Below the pieces are notes generated by a model. That model worked only from the letters and a program-made list of their open reading frames with translations. It did not search any database and had not been told where the DNA came from. Below are positions 11,115 through 21,400 of a stretch of DNA of 26,695 nucleotides, in pieces (within the stretch, counting starts at the first letter, position 1; the number at the start of each line of letters is the position of its first letter). Origin of the DNA: Gnetum montanum (Eukaryota; Streptophyta; Gnetopsida; Gnetales; Gnetaceae). The translations under genes and the position numbers were made by a program. The stretch is from assembly GCA_015680685.1 (NCBI GenBank), contig MNCI01020374.1:336599-363293 (forward strand), in the 5' to 3' direction.

Positions 11115-12640
11115 TCATTCTTCATTAGATTTAATGCGTTGTTCTTCATCCAATCTACTTTGAAGGTGCAAAGCCTTAAATATCTTGATATATCTTTCTT
11201 TGGAGATCAGAGGGAATATCTTCAAACTGTCAATACTCCTCACTCGAGATAGTGCCACAAATGTAAGACCTGTTGTTTCTTTGCTACCAACATATATACA
11301 CGCTTTCTCCAATGTCATTCCCTGTGACTTATGTGTCGTTAAAGCCCATGCTGATCTAAGTGGTAGTTGGCAAGATCCTCCACGTATGATTGGTGGAATG
11401 GGTACTTGTCGAGGATGTTCATTATCATACAGTACTCCAATATAGGAGTCAAACTCAATGATGACATACGATGGCAACTGTGGAGGTTGACAGTGTGGAC
11501 TATATATTATTTTCTTATTGACTCCCAATGCACCATTAACCAATCCTGCTTCTAGCCATAAATTAACAGTGAGCATAACCCTTGCATCCTCACAAATGAA
11601 CACTACTTGGTCCAATTCTCCTTCTGAATCATCCCAAAATTTTACACCATTTGTTTTTCTATCTACTATGCACCGTGCAACTGGCTTCTGCATTTTGAGC
11701 AATATTTTTTCATTATGCATATGCACTTTATCCTTTGTATCAAACAAATGCACAAAATCCTTAAATCCATCTCGCCCATCCGATGTTGATGGAAGTTGCA
11801 TTCTCAAGCTTAAAAAGTCATAATCCTCATCAGTCATCTTTCCTTCTTGTATATTCATCAAAATTTCTCTAAATCTTTGTTGTTGCGAATCATCACCCCT
11901 TTGTCAATACACAAAATCCAAGGTTACAAATTTATTGAATGCCAACCACAAATTCTTCACATGCATCTGAGATGATATGTACGGTATAACATCTTTAACA
12001 GGTGGAAGCTGTGCAAGATCTCCAATGAGTATCATAGATCTACCACCAAAGTTATCTAAACAATTATCTGGAAATATTTCCTTAAGCCTTTGGTCAATGC
12101 TACTAAGAAATTTGGCACCTATGAAACTCATTTCATCTATAATAATATACTTTAAGTATTTGTATTTATTTTGCATTGATGACAAAGTTGATGCAGCCAA
12201 TGGTTTGTAATCTCCAATTCGAATCTTCAACGTAGAATGTACTGTAGTTACATTAATATTATACGTTGCAATACTAGTAGGGGTGAGCACCAATAAGCTA
12301 TTCTTTCCTGATGAGCAAGTTCGACTAAATTCTTTACGAATCGTATCAATGAGATACGATTTTCCTGTGCCTGTTGTACCTTGAATAATCATCAATAGAG
12401 GAGAAACTTCATCCATTTGGAATTGTTGCATATATAGATGGCCAATGATAATCTTGTAGCATTTCTTCTATTGAACTCCTAGAGAAGATATGTCCACCTG
12501 ATTGTCATTATTTCTTGAATGTGTTATTATCCCATGTGATCTATGACCATAAACAAAAGATGTAGCAATCTTTGCAACATCCTCTCCAAGATATGACCAT
12601 TCGTTCTGTGTCTATCTCGATCTCTTAATCCAAGCACTAT
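11115..12640 (-). pseudogene. PIF1-family DNA helicase, pseudogene
   Basis: This encodes a superfamily 1 (PIF1/RecD-like) 5'-3' DNA helicase, the class carried by Helitrons and by cellular PIF1. Visible motifs on the minus strand are Walker A GTTGTGKS (12357-12380), Walker B IIIDEMSF (about 12124-12147), a GDLAQLPPV motif III (about 12003-12029), THKSQGMT (about 11312-11335) and TFVALSRVRS (about 11239-11268). The C-terminal part ends at the TGA at 11115-11117. One in-frame TGA near 11900-11905 separates two long open frames (12431-11904 and 11861-11115). Helicase-like sequence continues upstream (SYLGEDVAKIATSF near 12570) with further stops. The N-terminus and any Rep nuclease domain are missing. 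Lying inside the Helitron-like insertion, it is more likely a transposon than a host helicase. Confidence 0.8.
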
Positions 12641-12926
12641 TTTAGAAACTTTGGAAAAATGGAGAAGATAAAAATATTTATATTTGAATAGCATCAAGAG
12701 AGGCCTTAATTCAAAGGCAACCTATTTTTCTTTTATTATTCATCATCATTTGCAATGCATCATTCGCAAACATAAAGAGGATTTCATCTTCAATTAAATA
12801 AAATAAGTAAATGACTTAAATTTCATGTTTTTAAATGAATGAAAATGCAAATTATTTATGTTGAAGGTTGTTCAATGGCGTGAGGTTTTATTACAAATTC
12901 AATTCGTCGTACACTAATTCTATTAA

Positions 12927-13080
12927 ATTAGCTTAGTTATATAATTATAACTAAATATATAATTTGCATTATTTCCAAAAAGAGGGCCGAGGGTGAGAGG
13001 ACATCCTTAGGAAAAATAAGGTACAGAACTCTTGCGTTATATATATATTTATTATATATAAGGTACAGAACTCTTATAGA
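12927..13080. repeat. Second, shortened copy of the palindrome family
   Basis: This shares TTAGCTTAGTTATATA, GGCCGAGGGTGAGAG and CATCCTTAGGAAAAATAAGG with the 10405-10910 palindrome, but is much shorter and not palindromic overall. The word AAGGTACAGAACTCTT occurs twice (13018 and 13060). It shows that the foldback sequence belongs to a small repeat family. Confidence 0.55.
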
Positions 13081-13499
13081 GGGTTGCTCCATTAAAAACA
13101 CATGAGCATTGCAAACATCATCAATGTGCACCACTAGTATCAATCCCGTATTCTTCCTCTGGAATGTTGCTCGCTGGAATATGCTTCTGTTGCCTACCAA
13201 AATTCAACACAGATCCACCAAATTCGATGCAAGCCTAGATAAAAATAAGGGTCTACAAAAGAAATGTAAACAGATGAAGATTTATTTCTTTCGGACCAGT
13301 CAATGGAGATAGCATGATCAAACAGCTGAATGGAAACGTGTCGGTGATGAAGGGACCAGCGACTATGGCTGGCCCGATAGAAACAACTTGAATTCAAATT
13401 TCTTCCCCAAATAGGAAAGTCGTTTGCTCTGCTACTGTTTTATGTTAAGCCTAGAAAGGCGGCAGTATTTTTCTTAAACAAAGGGCAGATCGTTGTAAT

Positions 13500-14165
13500 T
13501 TGAAATCTTCGAGCAACCTCAACCGCAGCGACGTCACGACGGTGGTGGGAGTTCCGTGGTGGCGGCAGGCGTTACTGCATTGTGAACGTGGAGAACGTGG
13601 GGCTGCAGTAACTGACGCGACGTGAAGGCAGTTGACAATTGACGGTGGTTTTGTAGGCCACTGTTAATCAAAGGAGAGGAGGAGGGTGGCTTTCGAGGGG
13701 CGGGGTGTGGTCTCTGGCATACACAGAGAGAACCCGGACTGATCTGGCAGCAGCCAAGGAAAGCGGCAGGCAGCGGTTTCCTTTTTCTATTTTTGTTTCT
13801 TTTTTTTTTGTACGGCCCAATGGGCAACCTTCCCTCTTTCTCTGAGAAGCAATTTCTTGCGTCTAACGCAGCTGCAGACGACTAACACGCGACTCCAGAT
13901 AGTTGTAGCTCGCATGTTAGTCAGTAGCGACGACGTCGACAGCAGTTGAGGACCGACATCAACGGTAGACGTATTTGCGTGTTTCAGCGACGTGTAAGGG
14001 GCATCCATCAGATCGTGGAGGTGGAGGTGTAGGTGCAGGTGCAGGTGGAGAGAGGAAATCCACAAGTAGCAGTTTCTTTCTTCTCTGCAATAGCAAGCGC
14101 TCTCCCTTGTCGAGCTTCTCTTCTTTGATCTCTGAGATGTTGTTGTCTCACTCGATTTAACTCAC
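13500..14165 (-). other. GC-rich segment of possible captured gene origin
   Basis: Base composition changes sharply from the AT-rich surroundings: CG dinucleotides and GGTGG/GGAGG words are frequent, with a short GGTGGA/GGTGCA repeat near 14018-14050. On the minus strand this lies just downstream of a TATA box, so it would be the first transcribed part of the insertion. Open frames of 92-97 codons exist but show no family motif; His-Leu repeats come from the GGTGCA-type repeat. Helitrons often capture host exons, and such a captured fragment is my best guess. A 5' leader of the element itself is the alternative. Confidence 0.35.
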
Positions 14166-14190
14166 GCTCTCTATCACCTGGCATGATTTG

Positions 14191-14198
14191 TATTTATA
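14191..14198 (-). promoter_or_regulatory. TATA box of the insertion's 5' promoter
   Basis: TATAAATA lies on the minus strand, about 225 bp inside the 5' edge of the 4-kb insertion and upstream of both the GC-rich segment and the helicase, which share its orientation. Direct repeats lie just upstream. It is a promoter candidate based on sequence and position only. Confidence 0.5.
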
Positions 14199-14210
14199 GG
14201 AATGAGAATG

Positions 14211-14254
14211 ACGCAACCTTTCTAAACGTATTACGCAACCTTTCTAAACGTATT
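14211..14254 (-). repeat. Two tandem 22-bp repeats upstream of the TATA box
   Basis: The unit ACGCAACCTTTCTAAACGTATT occurs at 14211-14232 and 14233-14254 without mismatch. Its place immediately upstream of the TATA box suggests a promoter element, but no factor is known to me. Confidence 0.8.
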
Positions 14255-14294
14255 TCTATTTTGGATGTAACCTTTCATAACACGTCAGCATTAG

Positions 14295-14415
14295 TCAGCG
14301 TTATGGACAAAGTTGGCGTTACCGAAATATGACTGGTAATGGCCTGTCGAAAAGTCAACGTTAATCAGCGTTATGGACAAAGTTAGCGTTACCGAAATAT
14401 GACTGATAATGGCCT
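14295..14415 (-). repeat. Two 51-bp direct repeats at the 5' edge of the insertion
   Basis: Copies at 14295-14345 and 14365-14415 differ at two positions and contain GTTATGGACAAAG and GTTACCGAAATATGACTG. The second copy stops seven bases before the edge of the insertion at 14422. The arrangement resembles subterminal repeats of transposons or a duplicated enhancer. Confidence 0.8.
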
Positions 14416-14422
14416 CGCCAAA

Positions 14423-15400
14423 TTACTCTAATATCTACCCAACATTCCCATAGCAAATGCAATGTCAGCTCTTATGCATACTTGAGCATACATTAGGCTT
14501 CCAACAGCTAAAACATATGGAATGTTGCTCTTCTGCCTTTTGTCTAAATCATTCTTAGGACACTAGTTCAAATTAAACTTGTCACCCTTCATGATGGATG
14601 CTATACTCGATGAACAATCTTTCATCCAAAACCTCTCTAAAGCTTTATTAATATAGGCTTTCTACAATAGTCCCAAGATACATCTAGATTTGTCCCTATG
14701 GATCTTAATGCCAATCAAATTAGATGCCTCACTGATATCCTTCATGTCAAAGTTCTTAGAGAGAAATTGTTTCACCTCATATAGAAATCCCTTATCATTG
14801 GTTGCAAGAAGAATATCATTCACATATAGGACAAGGAAACAAATTTTGCTCCCACTAACCTTTTGGTATATACATTGATCCATGATGATGTTCTCTTCAA
14901 AACCAAATGAAGTGATGACACCATGGAATTCTAAATGCCATTGACAAGAGGCCTATTTCAATCCATATATGGATTTCTTGAGCTTGCATACCAATTGCTC
15001 ACCACCACTAGATGAAAATCATTCAAGTTGTTTCATATAAACCTCTTCCTCTAGATCACCATTGAGGAATGTTGTTTTCACATCCATCTAATGTAATTCG
15101 AAATCAAAATGGGCAAACAATGCCATAATCACATGAAGGGAGTCCTTCTTAGATACAAGAGAGAAAATCTCCATGTAATCTATTCCCTTGCTCTGAGTGA
15201 ACCCTTTAACAACAAGTCTTGCCTTATATCTTTCAATGTTGCCTAATAAGTCTTTCTTTGTCTTGAAGATCCATTTGCATCCAATGGCTTTTACACCATC
15301 AAGCAACTTGACTAGATCACAGACTCCATTAGATGACATAGAGTTCATCTCATCTTTCATGGCATCATATCACAAGTCAGATTCCTTAGAACTCATGACT
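14423..15400 (-). pseudogene. copia reverse transcriptase domain, degenerate
   Basis: The minus strand reads through the RT of a copia polyprotein: GCKWIFKTKKD and YKARLVVKGFTQ (about 15230-15290), a TTFLNGDLEEEVYMKQ-type block (about 15030-15075), LVCKLKKSIYGLK near 14980, then YVNDILLA (about 14802-14826) and AVGSLMYAQVC (near 14490). The catalytic YVDD box reads YVND (Asn codon 14818-14820), which would remove a metal-binding aspartate. Stops are scattered. The frame ends at the insertion border at 14423 and resumes at 10405 as RNase H. Confidence 0.9.
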
Positions 15401-15599
15401 TGTGAAAATGTTTCAAGATCATTTTTGGCTCCTATGTTGTAGTCAGACTCATATAAATACACTATATAGTCCCCAGGAATTACTAATCGCCTTACTTTAG
15501 TAGATCTCCTTAATGTTGGTTCATCATTCTCCTAAGGAGCATGTTGTGTACAATAATCAATCTATCACTTGAAGTAGAGGGTTGAGTGTCTACATGATC

Positions 15600-16720
15600 T
15601 TTCTCGAGAACAGTGTTCCAAGATCAATTACTCCTACTAATCAAGTCATTCTCAAGAAATTTAGCATTCCTTGATTCCACAAACATGATAATATGTGATG
15701 GACAATAAAATTTGTATTCCTTAGATTGTTGAGCATATCCAACGAAATACCCACTTATGGTCCTTGGGTTTAGCTTCTTTTCTTGTGGATTATAGACTCT
15801 CACTTCAAACAGGCATCCCCAAACACATATATGTCGCAAATTCAGTTTCCAACCTTTCCATAATTCAAATGGTGTCTTTGAGACAACCTTGGTTAATTCA
15901 GTTTAATATATACACAGCTGTCTTGAGAGCTTTAGTCCACAAGGACTTAGGAAGCTTGAAGCTTCTAAGCATACTCTGCACCATGTTCAACTATGTTTGG
16001 TTTCTACTCTCTACCACACCATTCTAGTCTAGAGAACTAGGCATAGTGTACTAGGCAATAATCTCATGCTCTTGAAGAAACTTAGCAAACAGATCAAGCG
16101 TTTGTCCATCATCAATGTATGTCCCATAGTATTCACCACCTCTATCAAACCTTACTATCTTTATTTGCTTATTGCAATGTTTTTCTACTTTAGTCTTAAA
16201 CACCTTAAAGGCATCTAAATCTTCATTCTTGTTATAAAGTAGGTAAAGATACATATATCATGAGTAATCATCAATAAAAGTAATAAAACACCTTTGAACA
16301 TACGCATCCGTATCTAGACTACAAATATCTGTATGTATGATCTCTAATATGTCTGAACTTCCCTTGGCACCTTTCTTTGACATATTGGTCTGCTTTCCCT
16401 TTATGTAGTCCACACAAGTGTCAAAGTTAGTAAAATCTAAAGTACTAAGTACTCCATCATTTACTAATCTCTTTATTCTCTCAATAGAGATATGTCCTAA
16501 TCTACGATGCCACAACATAGAGGATTTTTCATTCATAACACATCTTTTAATGCCAACACTATCATGAACATGCATAGAAGTATAAAAAGTTTTATTTTGT
16601 AAACTAATTTTAAAAAGATCATTTGTCAATGTATCATTTTCAATAAGTTCAGATCTATAATATAAACTAAATATAATGTCTAAAAAATTAAAGGAAAATC
16701 CCAATGATACAAGCCTTCAA
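15600..16720 (-). pseudogene. copia integrase and GAG-pre-integrase, degenerate
   Basis: In minus-strand order: LWHRRLGHIS gives the two zinc-binding histidines (about 16485-16514). CVDYIKGKQT has only one of the two expected cysteines. Then come the core aspartates in IIHTDIC and FITFIDDYS (near 16340 and 16265), FDRGGEYYG (near 16130), a NGVVESRNQT segment holding the core glutamate (near 16015), and the downstream WGCLFEVRVYNPQEKKLNPR part (near 15800). Stops and small frameshifts break the frame at about 16255, 16030 and 15840. The lost cysteine and the stops show it cannot be functional. Confidence 0.9.
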
Positions 16721-16789
16721 ACAGAGATTAAATTCCTTGATAAACTTAGAATATAAAATGTCTTTTCCAACTCTAAAACAAAATACTAC

Positions 16790-16990
16790 TTAAAACTAAT
16801 TTGCATATTATGATTGCCTCCACATGTGAGTGCATCTTGTTGCTTGAAAAGATGCACAACTCACTTCCCACTAGCTTCCTTAGGTTTTGCAGCCCCTACA
16901 AGGAATTAGTAACATGGATTGTAGAACCAAAGTCAATCTGCCATGTGTTATGGCCAACATCAATCATATTAGATTTAAAACAAACAAGTG
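16790..16990 (-). pseudogene. copia aspartic protease remnant
   Basis: The minus strand gives WQIDFGSTIHVTNSL with the catalytic aspartate codon at 16932-16934. Active copia proteases have D-[ST]-G at this place; here it is D-F-G. It lies between the gag zinc knuckle and the GAG-pre-integrase block, as expected. The rest is broken by stops. Confidence 0.7.
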
Positions 16991-16999
16991 ATAATTGAG

Positions 17000-17645
17000 T
17001 ACCTTTCTTCTCAAGTCATTTTTGATATTTAGGACAATCCTTCTTTAGATGCCTTTTCTTCTTGCAAAAAGAAAAGAAAAAAACATCTAGATTCCTTCTT
17101 AATATCAACTTGTGCAAGCAATTTGCCCTCCCCCTTATTCTTGGCTTGCCCCTTATTCTTTCCTTGTGTAGCTAGATGCAACTTCTCTTGCTTCCATAAC
17201 AAGTCTACCCTCTTCTTGTATACACATGATCATCAGTTCATTGATTGACCATTTTTCCCTCTGTGTTATAAAAAATCTTAAAAAGTTTATACTACTATGC
17301 AAGCGTGTTTAAGATGTAGTGCACAAGAAAAGACACTAACATCTCGACCTCAAGTGTTTTCCACCAAGCTGCTATATCCCTCGTTTGCATGATGTGCTCA
17401 CACACACCATGAATTCCGATGAGCTTCATGGATAAAAATTTCATTATTAAGGTGCTGGCCAAAGCTTTGTCTAATGACTCAAATAGTTCATCAATTGCCT
17501 TCATCAAAGCTTACACATTGTCATATTGTTCTAATGAACCATGCATACTAGCCAAAATCTTGATTTTTATGAACATGACATAGAGGCAATTAGATCGCTC
17601 CCATTTTTCATAATGACCAACAAATTTAGATGATTTCAAATTTAA
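17000..17645 (-). pseudogene. copia gag with zinc knuckle, degenerate
   Basis: The minus strand reads KFVGHYEKWERSN (near 17610), then MKAIDELFESLDKALASTLI (about 17450-17507) and a continuing UBN2-type gag. It ends in a zinc-knuckle remnant FCKKKRHLKKDCPKYQ near 17050, in which the second cysteine of CX2CX4HX4C is replaced by Lys. The frame is interrupted between 17290 and 17080. It directly follows the 5' LTR repeats. Confidence 0.8.
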
Positions 17646-17915
17646 AACTGTTTATTTTCCATCACGTGTAAATGATTACATTGTAACTTTCCCTACTATG
17701 GTTACTATGGTTCCATTGAAACCATTAGTTTTCCATAATGTAAATAGTTACATTGTAATAATTTTTCCATAATGTAAACCATTACATTGTAACTTTTCCT
17801 AATGAGTAAACATTGAAACCATTAATTTTCTATAATGAGTAAATAGTTACATTGAAACTTTCCATAACGCATAAACAATTAGATTGAAACTTTCCATAAC
17901 ATGTAAATAGTTGCA
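17625..17915 (-). repeat. 5' LTR of the copia element
   Basis: This consists of diverged tandem copies of the same units of about 40 bp as the 3' LTR (words GTTATGGAAA and CAATGTAA on the minus strand). It starts TGCAACTATTTACATGTTATG at 17915, aligned to TGTAACC at 9554. It is about 120 bp longer than the 3' LTR because it has more repeat units. The inner border is approximate because the repeats run into gag without a visible primer-binding site. Confidence 0.6.
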
Positions 17916-18310
17916 ATCAGTGCTCATGATACAACCTATTTGTCATGAAACACCAACCTAAGAGAGATAAGCTTTAATAAATTGTACAATTCCAAGCATA
18001 ATATTCGTACATCCACCCATGCAGAAAAAGAATATATATTGAACTATATTGAAGAAACATTTTATAAAAGTTCTAAAAATAAGCTACATTGACAAAATGA
18101 CATCTTTAACGAACGTTAGATTTCGTCCATCAATACTATTTGAACTATATTTCAGCAACATCGATTCAGATAACACAAAAAAGATAATGACCTTTTGGTA
18201 TCGCATTTTATGATGAGGTTACATCATCTTTTTTAAATTTTAAGATATAGTATACTCTAGGTGGAGGCTCAGGTGTTCCATAAGCCTCCAGAAACTGTTG
18301 TGTATCCATG
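17916..18310. other. Spacer between copia element and POLD3 3' end
   Basis: No gene is seen. The right part may include the 3' untranslated region and polyadenylation site of POLD3 (minus strand). I could not place a canonical signal with confidence. Confidence 0.3.
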
Positions 18311-18418
18311 TTAGACCCAAAAAAACATACAACTGACATGGAAACATTAGACCCAAAAAAACATACAACTGAAATGGAAACATTAGACCCAAAAAAACAT
18401 ACAACTGACATGGAAACA
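18311..18418. repeat. Three tandem 36-bp repeats
   Basis: Units lie at 18311-18346, 18347-18382 and 18383-18418. They are identical except one base in the middle copy (GAAATGG for GACATGG). They lie 45-150 bp downstream of the POLD3 stop, probably in its 3' untranslated region. The period is a multiple of three, so an open frame runs through on the minus strand with a 12-residue repeat (SVVCFFGSN core). I regard that frame as incidental. Confidence 0.9.
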
Positions 18419-18463
18419 TAGCACTTAGAAGTATTCCTCTACAATTTAGAGATTTTGAAAATT

Positions 18464-21400
18464 TTACTTTTTCTTGAAGAAAGAGAGAATATTTCCTTGC
18501 CGTGAGTCTTTTGCTCCACCTTTCTGTTTTTGTTTTGCACCAGCCTTGGCACTTGGATTCGGCACATTAGAATGGTCAGACGATTGCATTCTAGTGGCAG
18601 GCAAAGCTCTGCAATTCAATCTACAGTTAGTTAACCAATGCTACAATGTCAAGCAATTGCAAACAATGTGAACGAAATGCTACTCTGTAAATAGTGTACA
18701 ACAATACATATCTTTGTTACATTTAAGAATGTCTGGGATAAGGGCATAATTATACTGACTTCTTGTTCGTCTGATCAACTGTGGATGCCTTTGTCGTTTG
18801 ATCATTAGCAGCAAGCTTTTCTGGTTCAGAGTCATCACCTTCCCACATAACCTCGCTTACTATAAATAATACATGTAGTGCTTGTGAAGATAAATCGTTT
18901 TATTAAAAATATATACCTAACAGGGCAGGTGAAAATTATTAATTTCTTTTTACCTTCACGCCCTCTTTCATCTACGTGTGTCTTTAGAATTTTTCTTTTC
19001 TTTGCAACTTTGGATGCAGCAGCTGTGTTATCACATGGCCTCTTCTCTGCAAATACTTCATTGGGACTATCCGTAGAAACGTTCTTGGTCAAACAAGTTT
19101 CATCAGTTTTGGCGACATTAGAAATGCTAAGTTCCTTTATTCCTTGAGCACAAACTTGCTCGTTTTGGAGATCTTTCTTGGAATTTCCAACGGAAGATGA
19201 TGCCATTTCAACTGGCTTGTCTATATTCTTCTGTTTCTTGGTGTCTCCCTCCCCAGAAACTGTCAACTTTGTACTTGCCTTTCCAGATATGGACATGAGG
19301 TTATCCTTATGACCTTTTAACCCAGAACCTCCAGTTTCTTGTGAAACTGCTTGTTCGTTGTGTGATGCATTCACCATACCAACAGAAGCCTTCTTTTTAG
19401 GAACCTCTGGGGATGCTAAGCTTACAACACCACCTGCTGCACTTGTGCCATCCTCATTTTCATCATCTGACATATCAAGAACAACCCTCCGCTTCCTTGC
19501 ACTGCTACCATTTGATTGGAATTGTCTTTGCATAAAATATTCCTCATCTTCACTACTGACATCTGCATTTTCCCAGATTTTGATCTGATCATCTGCATTC
19601 ACTGATCCATTAAGAACAGAACAATGATGTTAATATTTAATATTTAATTTTTATTTTTGGTTTCTGCATATCAATATCAAAATCTTGTAAACATATTGAA
19701 ATGGAGAAATGCCACATCATATCAAAACATTGCAATGAGAGTACACACCAGCTTTAGCATCACTGGTGTTAGTGGGGCTGGCTTGAGTATCAGAACTTAA
19801 TTTTGATTTCTTTGATGCCCGGCCCCATAAACTTGCAAGTGAACCTCCAGCTTTTCCAACCTGCCCTTTCTTAGTGTTTCCTAAATCGGTACAGATTTTT
19901 GAGGCATTTGAGGAATCAGTCATCTTCCCAGAAGAAACATTTGATGCCACACCAGATGAATGCCCCAAAGTTTTTGTGGGTGGAATTGTGTCTACACATT
20001 TTGGCACTGTGACAGGGTTGCTAACATCCTTTTGGATGTTGCAATTATCTTGCCCATTTGCTTTTACTGCCTGCTTTTCTGGGATGGAAGCAATTCCAGT
20101 AGCATTTCCATCTGTGCTCGTTCTTGCTGAACTATACAAAATTGCACTAAAACTACAAAAAAGAAAGAGATTGTGCAAGAAATAAGCAAAACTAATTAAA
20201 TTTTTTAAATTACAAATTCTATAAGAATAATGCATATTAGCAAACTGAATTCCAAATAGCACCCAGTAAACATGCAGTTACACTATTCTTCGTCTGAAAA
20301 CTGTTCTCCATGAAATTCTTTATAAATGCTCTAAATAATTTTAAATATTACCGATTGTCTCGAAGGCAATTGTTAACAGTTGAAGGCTGATTGTAGAGCT
20401 CTTCTGCTTGCATAAATTCAGCATTCCATAGCACTGAAGGATCTTTTGGAATTAAAGATTGGACACTGTAGACACAGACTGAAGGGTCTTCAAGATCAGA
20501 CTTTGCTTCTGTCCACCAAGTAAACGGAAAGTATGAGTTGCATCACATTATAGTATTACAGCAACAAGTATGCATGTGATAACAGTAAACTAAATAAGTT
20601 TCTAATGTTTGTGGATCATAAGAGAGTCTTTGTAATTAATAAATTTGATGGCTCCACAGGAACTTATTTTATGAGCCATGAAAATAAGCAACAGCATATA
20701 TAACACATTATATTAGCCAATATTGTAAAGATTTAAATTATATATATTAAGTGAAAGGATTAAGAAATGGCATGGCAGGGCTGTTAAATCCTTTGAATTT
20801 TGAAGGCAAAGGTCCTATTTGAATATCAAGTCAAGGTTGTTTCTCGATCATTTTTTGTATCTGCAAGAAAACCTAATATGGCACACAAGCTGGCAGACTG
20901 GGCACTCCATTTTCATCAAAAGGCACATTGCAAATGAAGCTTTTAAAATCAACCAAAAAAACACATGTAATGAACATATGGACTTAATAAACTTTATAAC
21001 TTTAACACATTAAAAACAAAAACATTATTTTGATAGTTACAAGATGAACGTTAGCGTTTGCAAACTTGTTTTTGCACAAAGGATATAAGTCCTATAGAAT
21101 TAGGTTTGTAGTTATGGTCCATTTTATACAACTCAAGGGTAAAAACCTTCAAGTTTTTCCTTTGTAGCAAGCCGTATAGTGTAACATCTGGAACTTCCTT
21201 TCAACCATCCAGAAACTGCAAAAACCACTTGAAGTTCTTGCTCGTAAGACTCCACAAAATCCTGAAGCAACCTAACATTAAGAAAAGAAGGTAAATGCAC
21301 ATTAACACAAACCTTGAATTTAAAATTCTTAATTTACTGACTCAAACATATTTTGTCAGTGTGATACCTTTTGGCTGCATTGGAAGATATCGAATAGTTA

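Larger units (their letters stand above)
10406..14422 (-). mobile_element. Helitron-like insertion carrying a helicase
   Basis: This 4017-bp segment interrupts the copia frame exactly. Removing it joins ...AGTAA to TCTAGGC on the minus strand and restores the expected copia residues with no duplicated or missing base. On the minus strand the segment ends in AAGCTAG followed by host T, and its 5' side is preceded by host A. The A/T insertion site, CTRR 3' end and lack of target duplication are Helitron traits. In order it carries direct repeats, a TATA box, a GC-rich segment, a PIF1-like helicase pseudogene and a terminal palindrome. Against it, the 5' end reads TTTGGCG rather than the usual TC, and no Rep domain is seen. 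A composite of several insertions remains possible. Confidence 0.5.
9391..17915 (-). mobile_element. Decayed Ty1/copia element, split by a 4-kb insertion
   Basis: Reading on the minus strand, this holds a 5' LTR (about 17625-17915), gag, protease, integrase, RT and RNase H in copia order, a polypurine tract (9555-9567) and a 3' LTR (about 9391-9554). The coding region is broken by many stops, and no frame is longer than about 150 codons. The unrelated insertion 10406-14422 separates the end of RT from RNase H. No clear primer-binding site is visible inside the 5' LTR, so the leader is probably deleted. Target duplications could not be identified. Confidence 0.85.

Noticed and set aside
11185-11823. 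Plus-strand frames opposite the helicase
   Set aside because: They are antisense shadows of the helicase pseudogene and lack any motif.
18208-18411. 67-codon minus-strand frame with a 12-residue repeat
   Set aside because: It is produced by the 36-bp tandem repeat downstream of the POLD3 stop. There is no sign of its own start context or homology.
18835-19602. 255-codon frame taken as a separate gene
   Set aside because: It is exon 6 of POLD3. Its first codon is GTG, formed partly by intron sequence, and its last 40 residues are intron 6 read-through.
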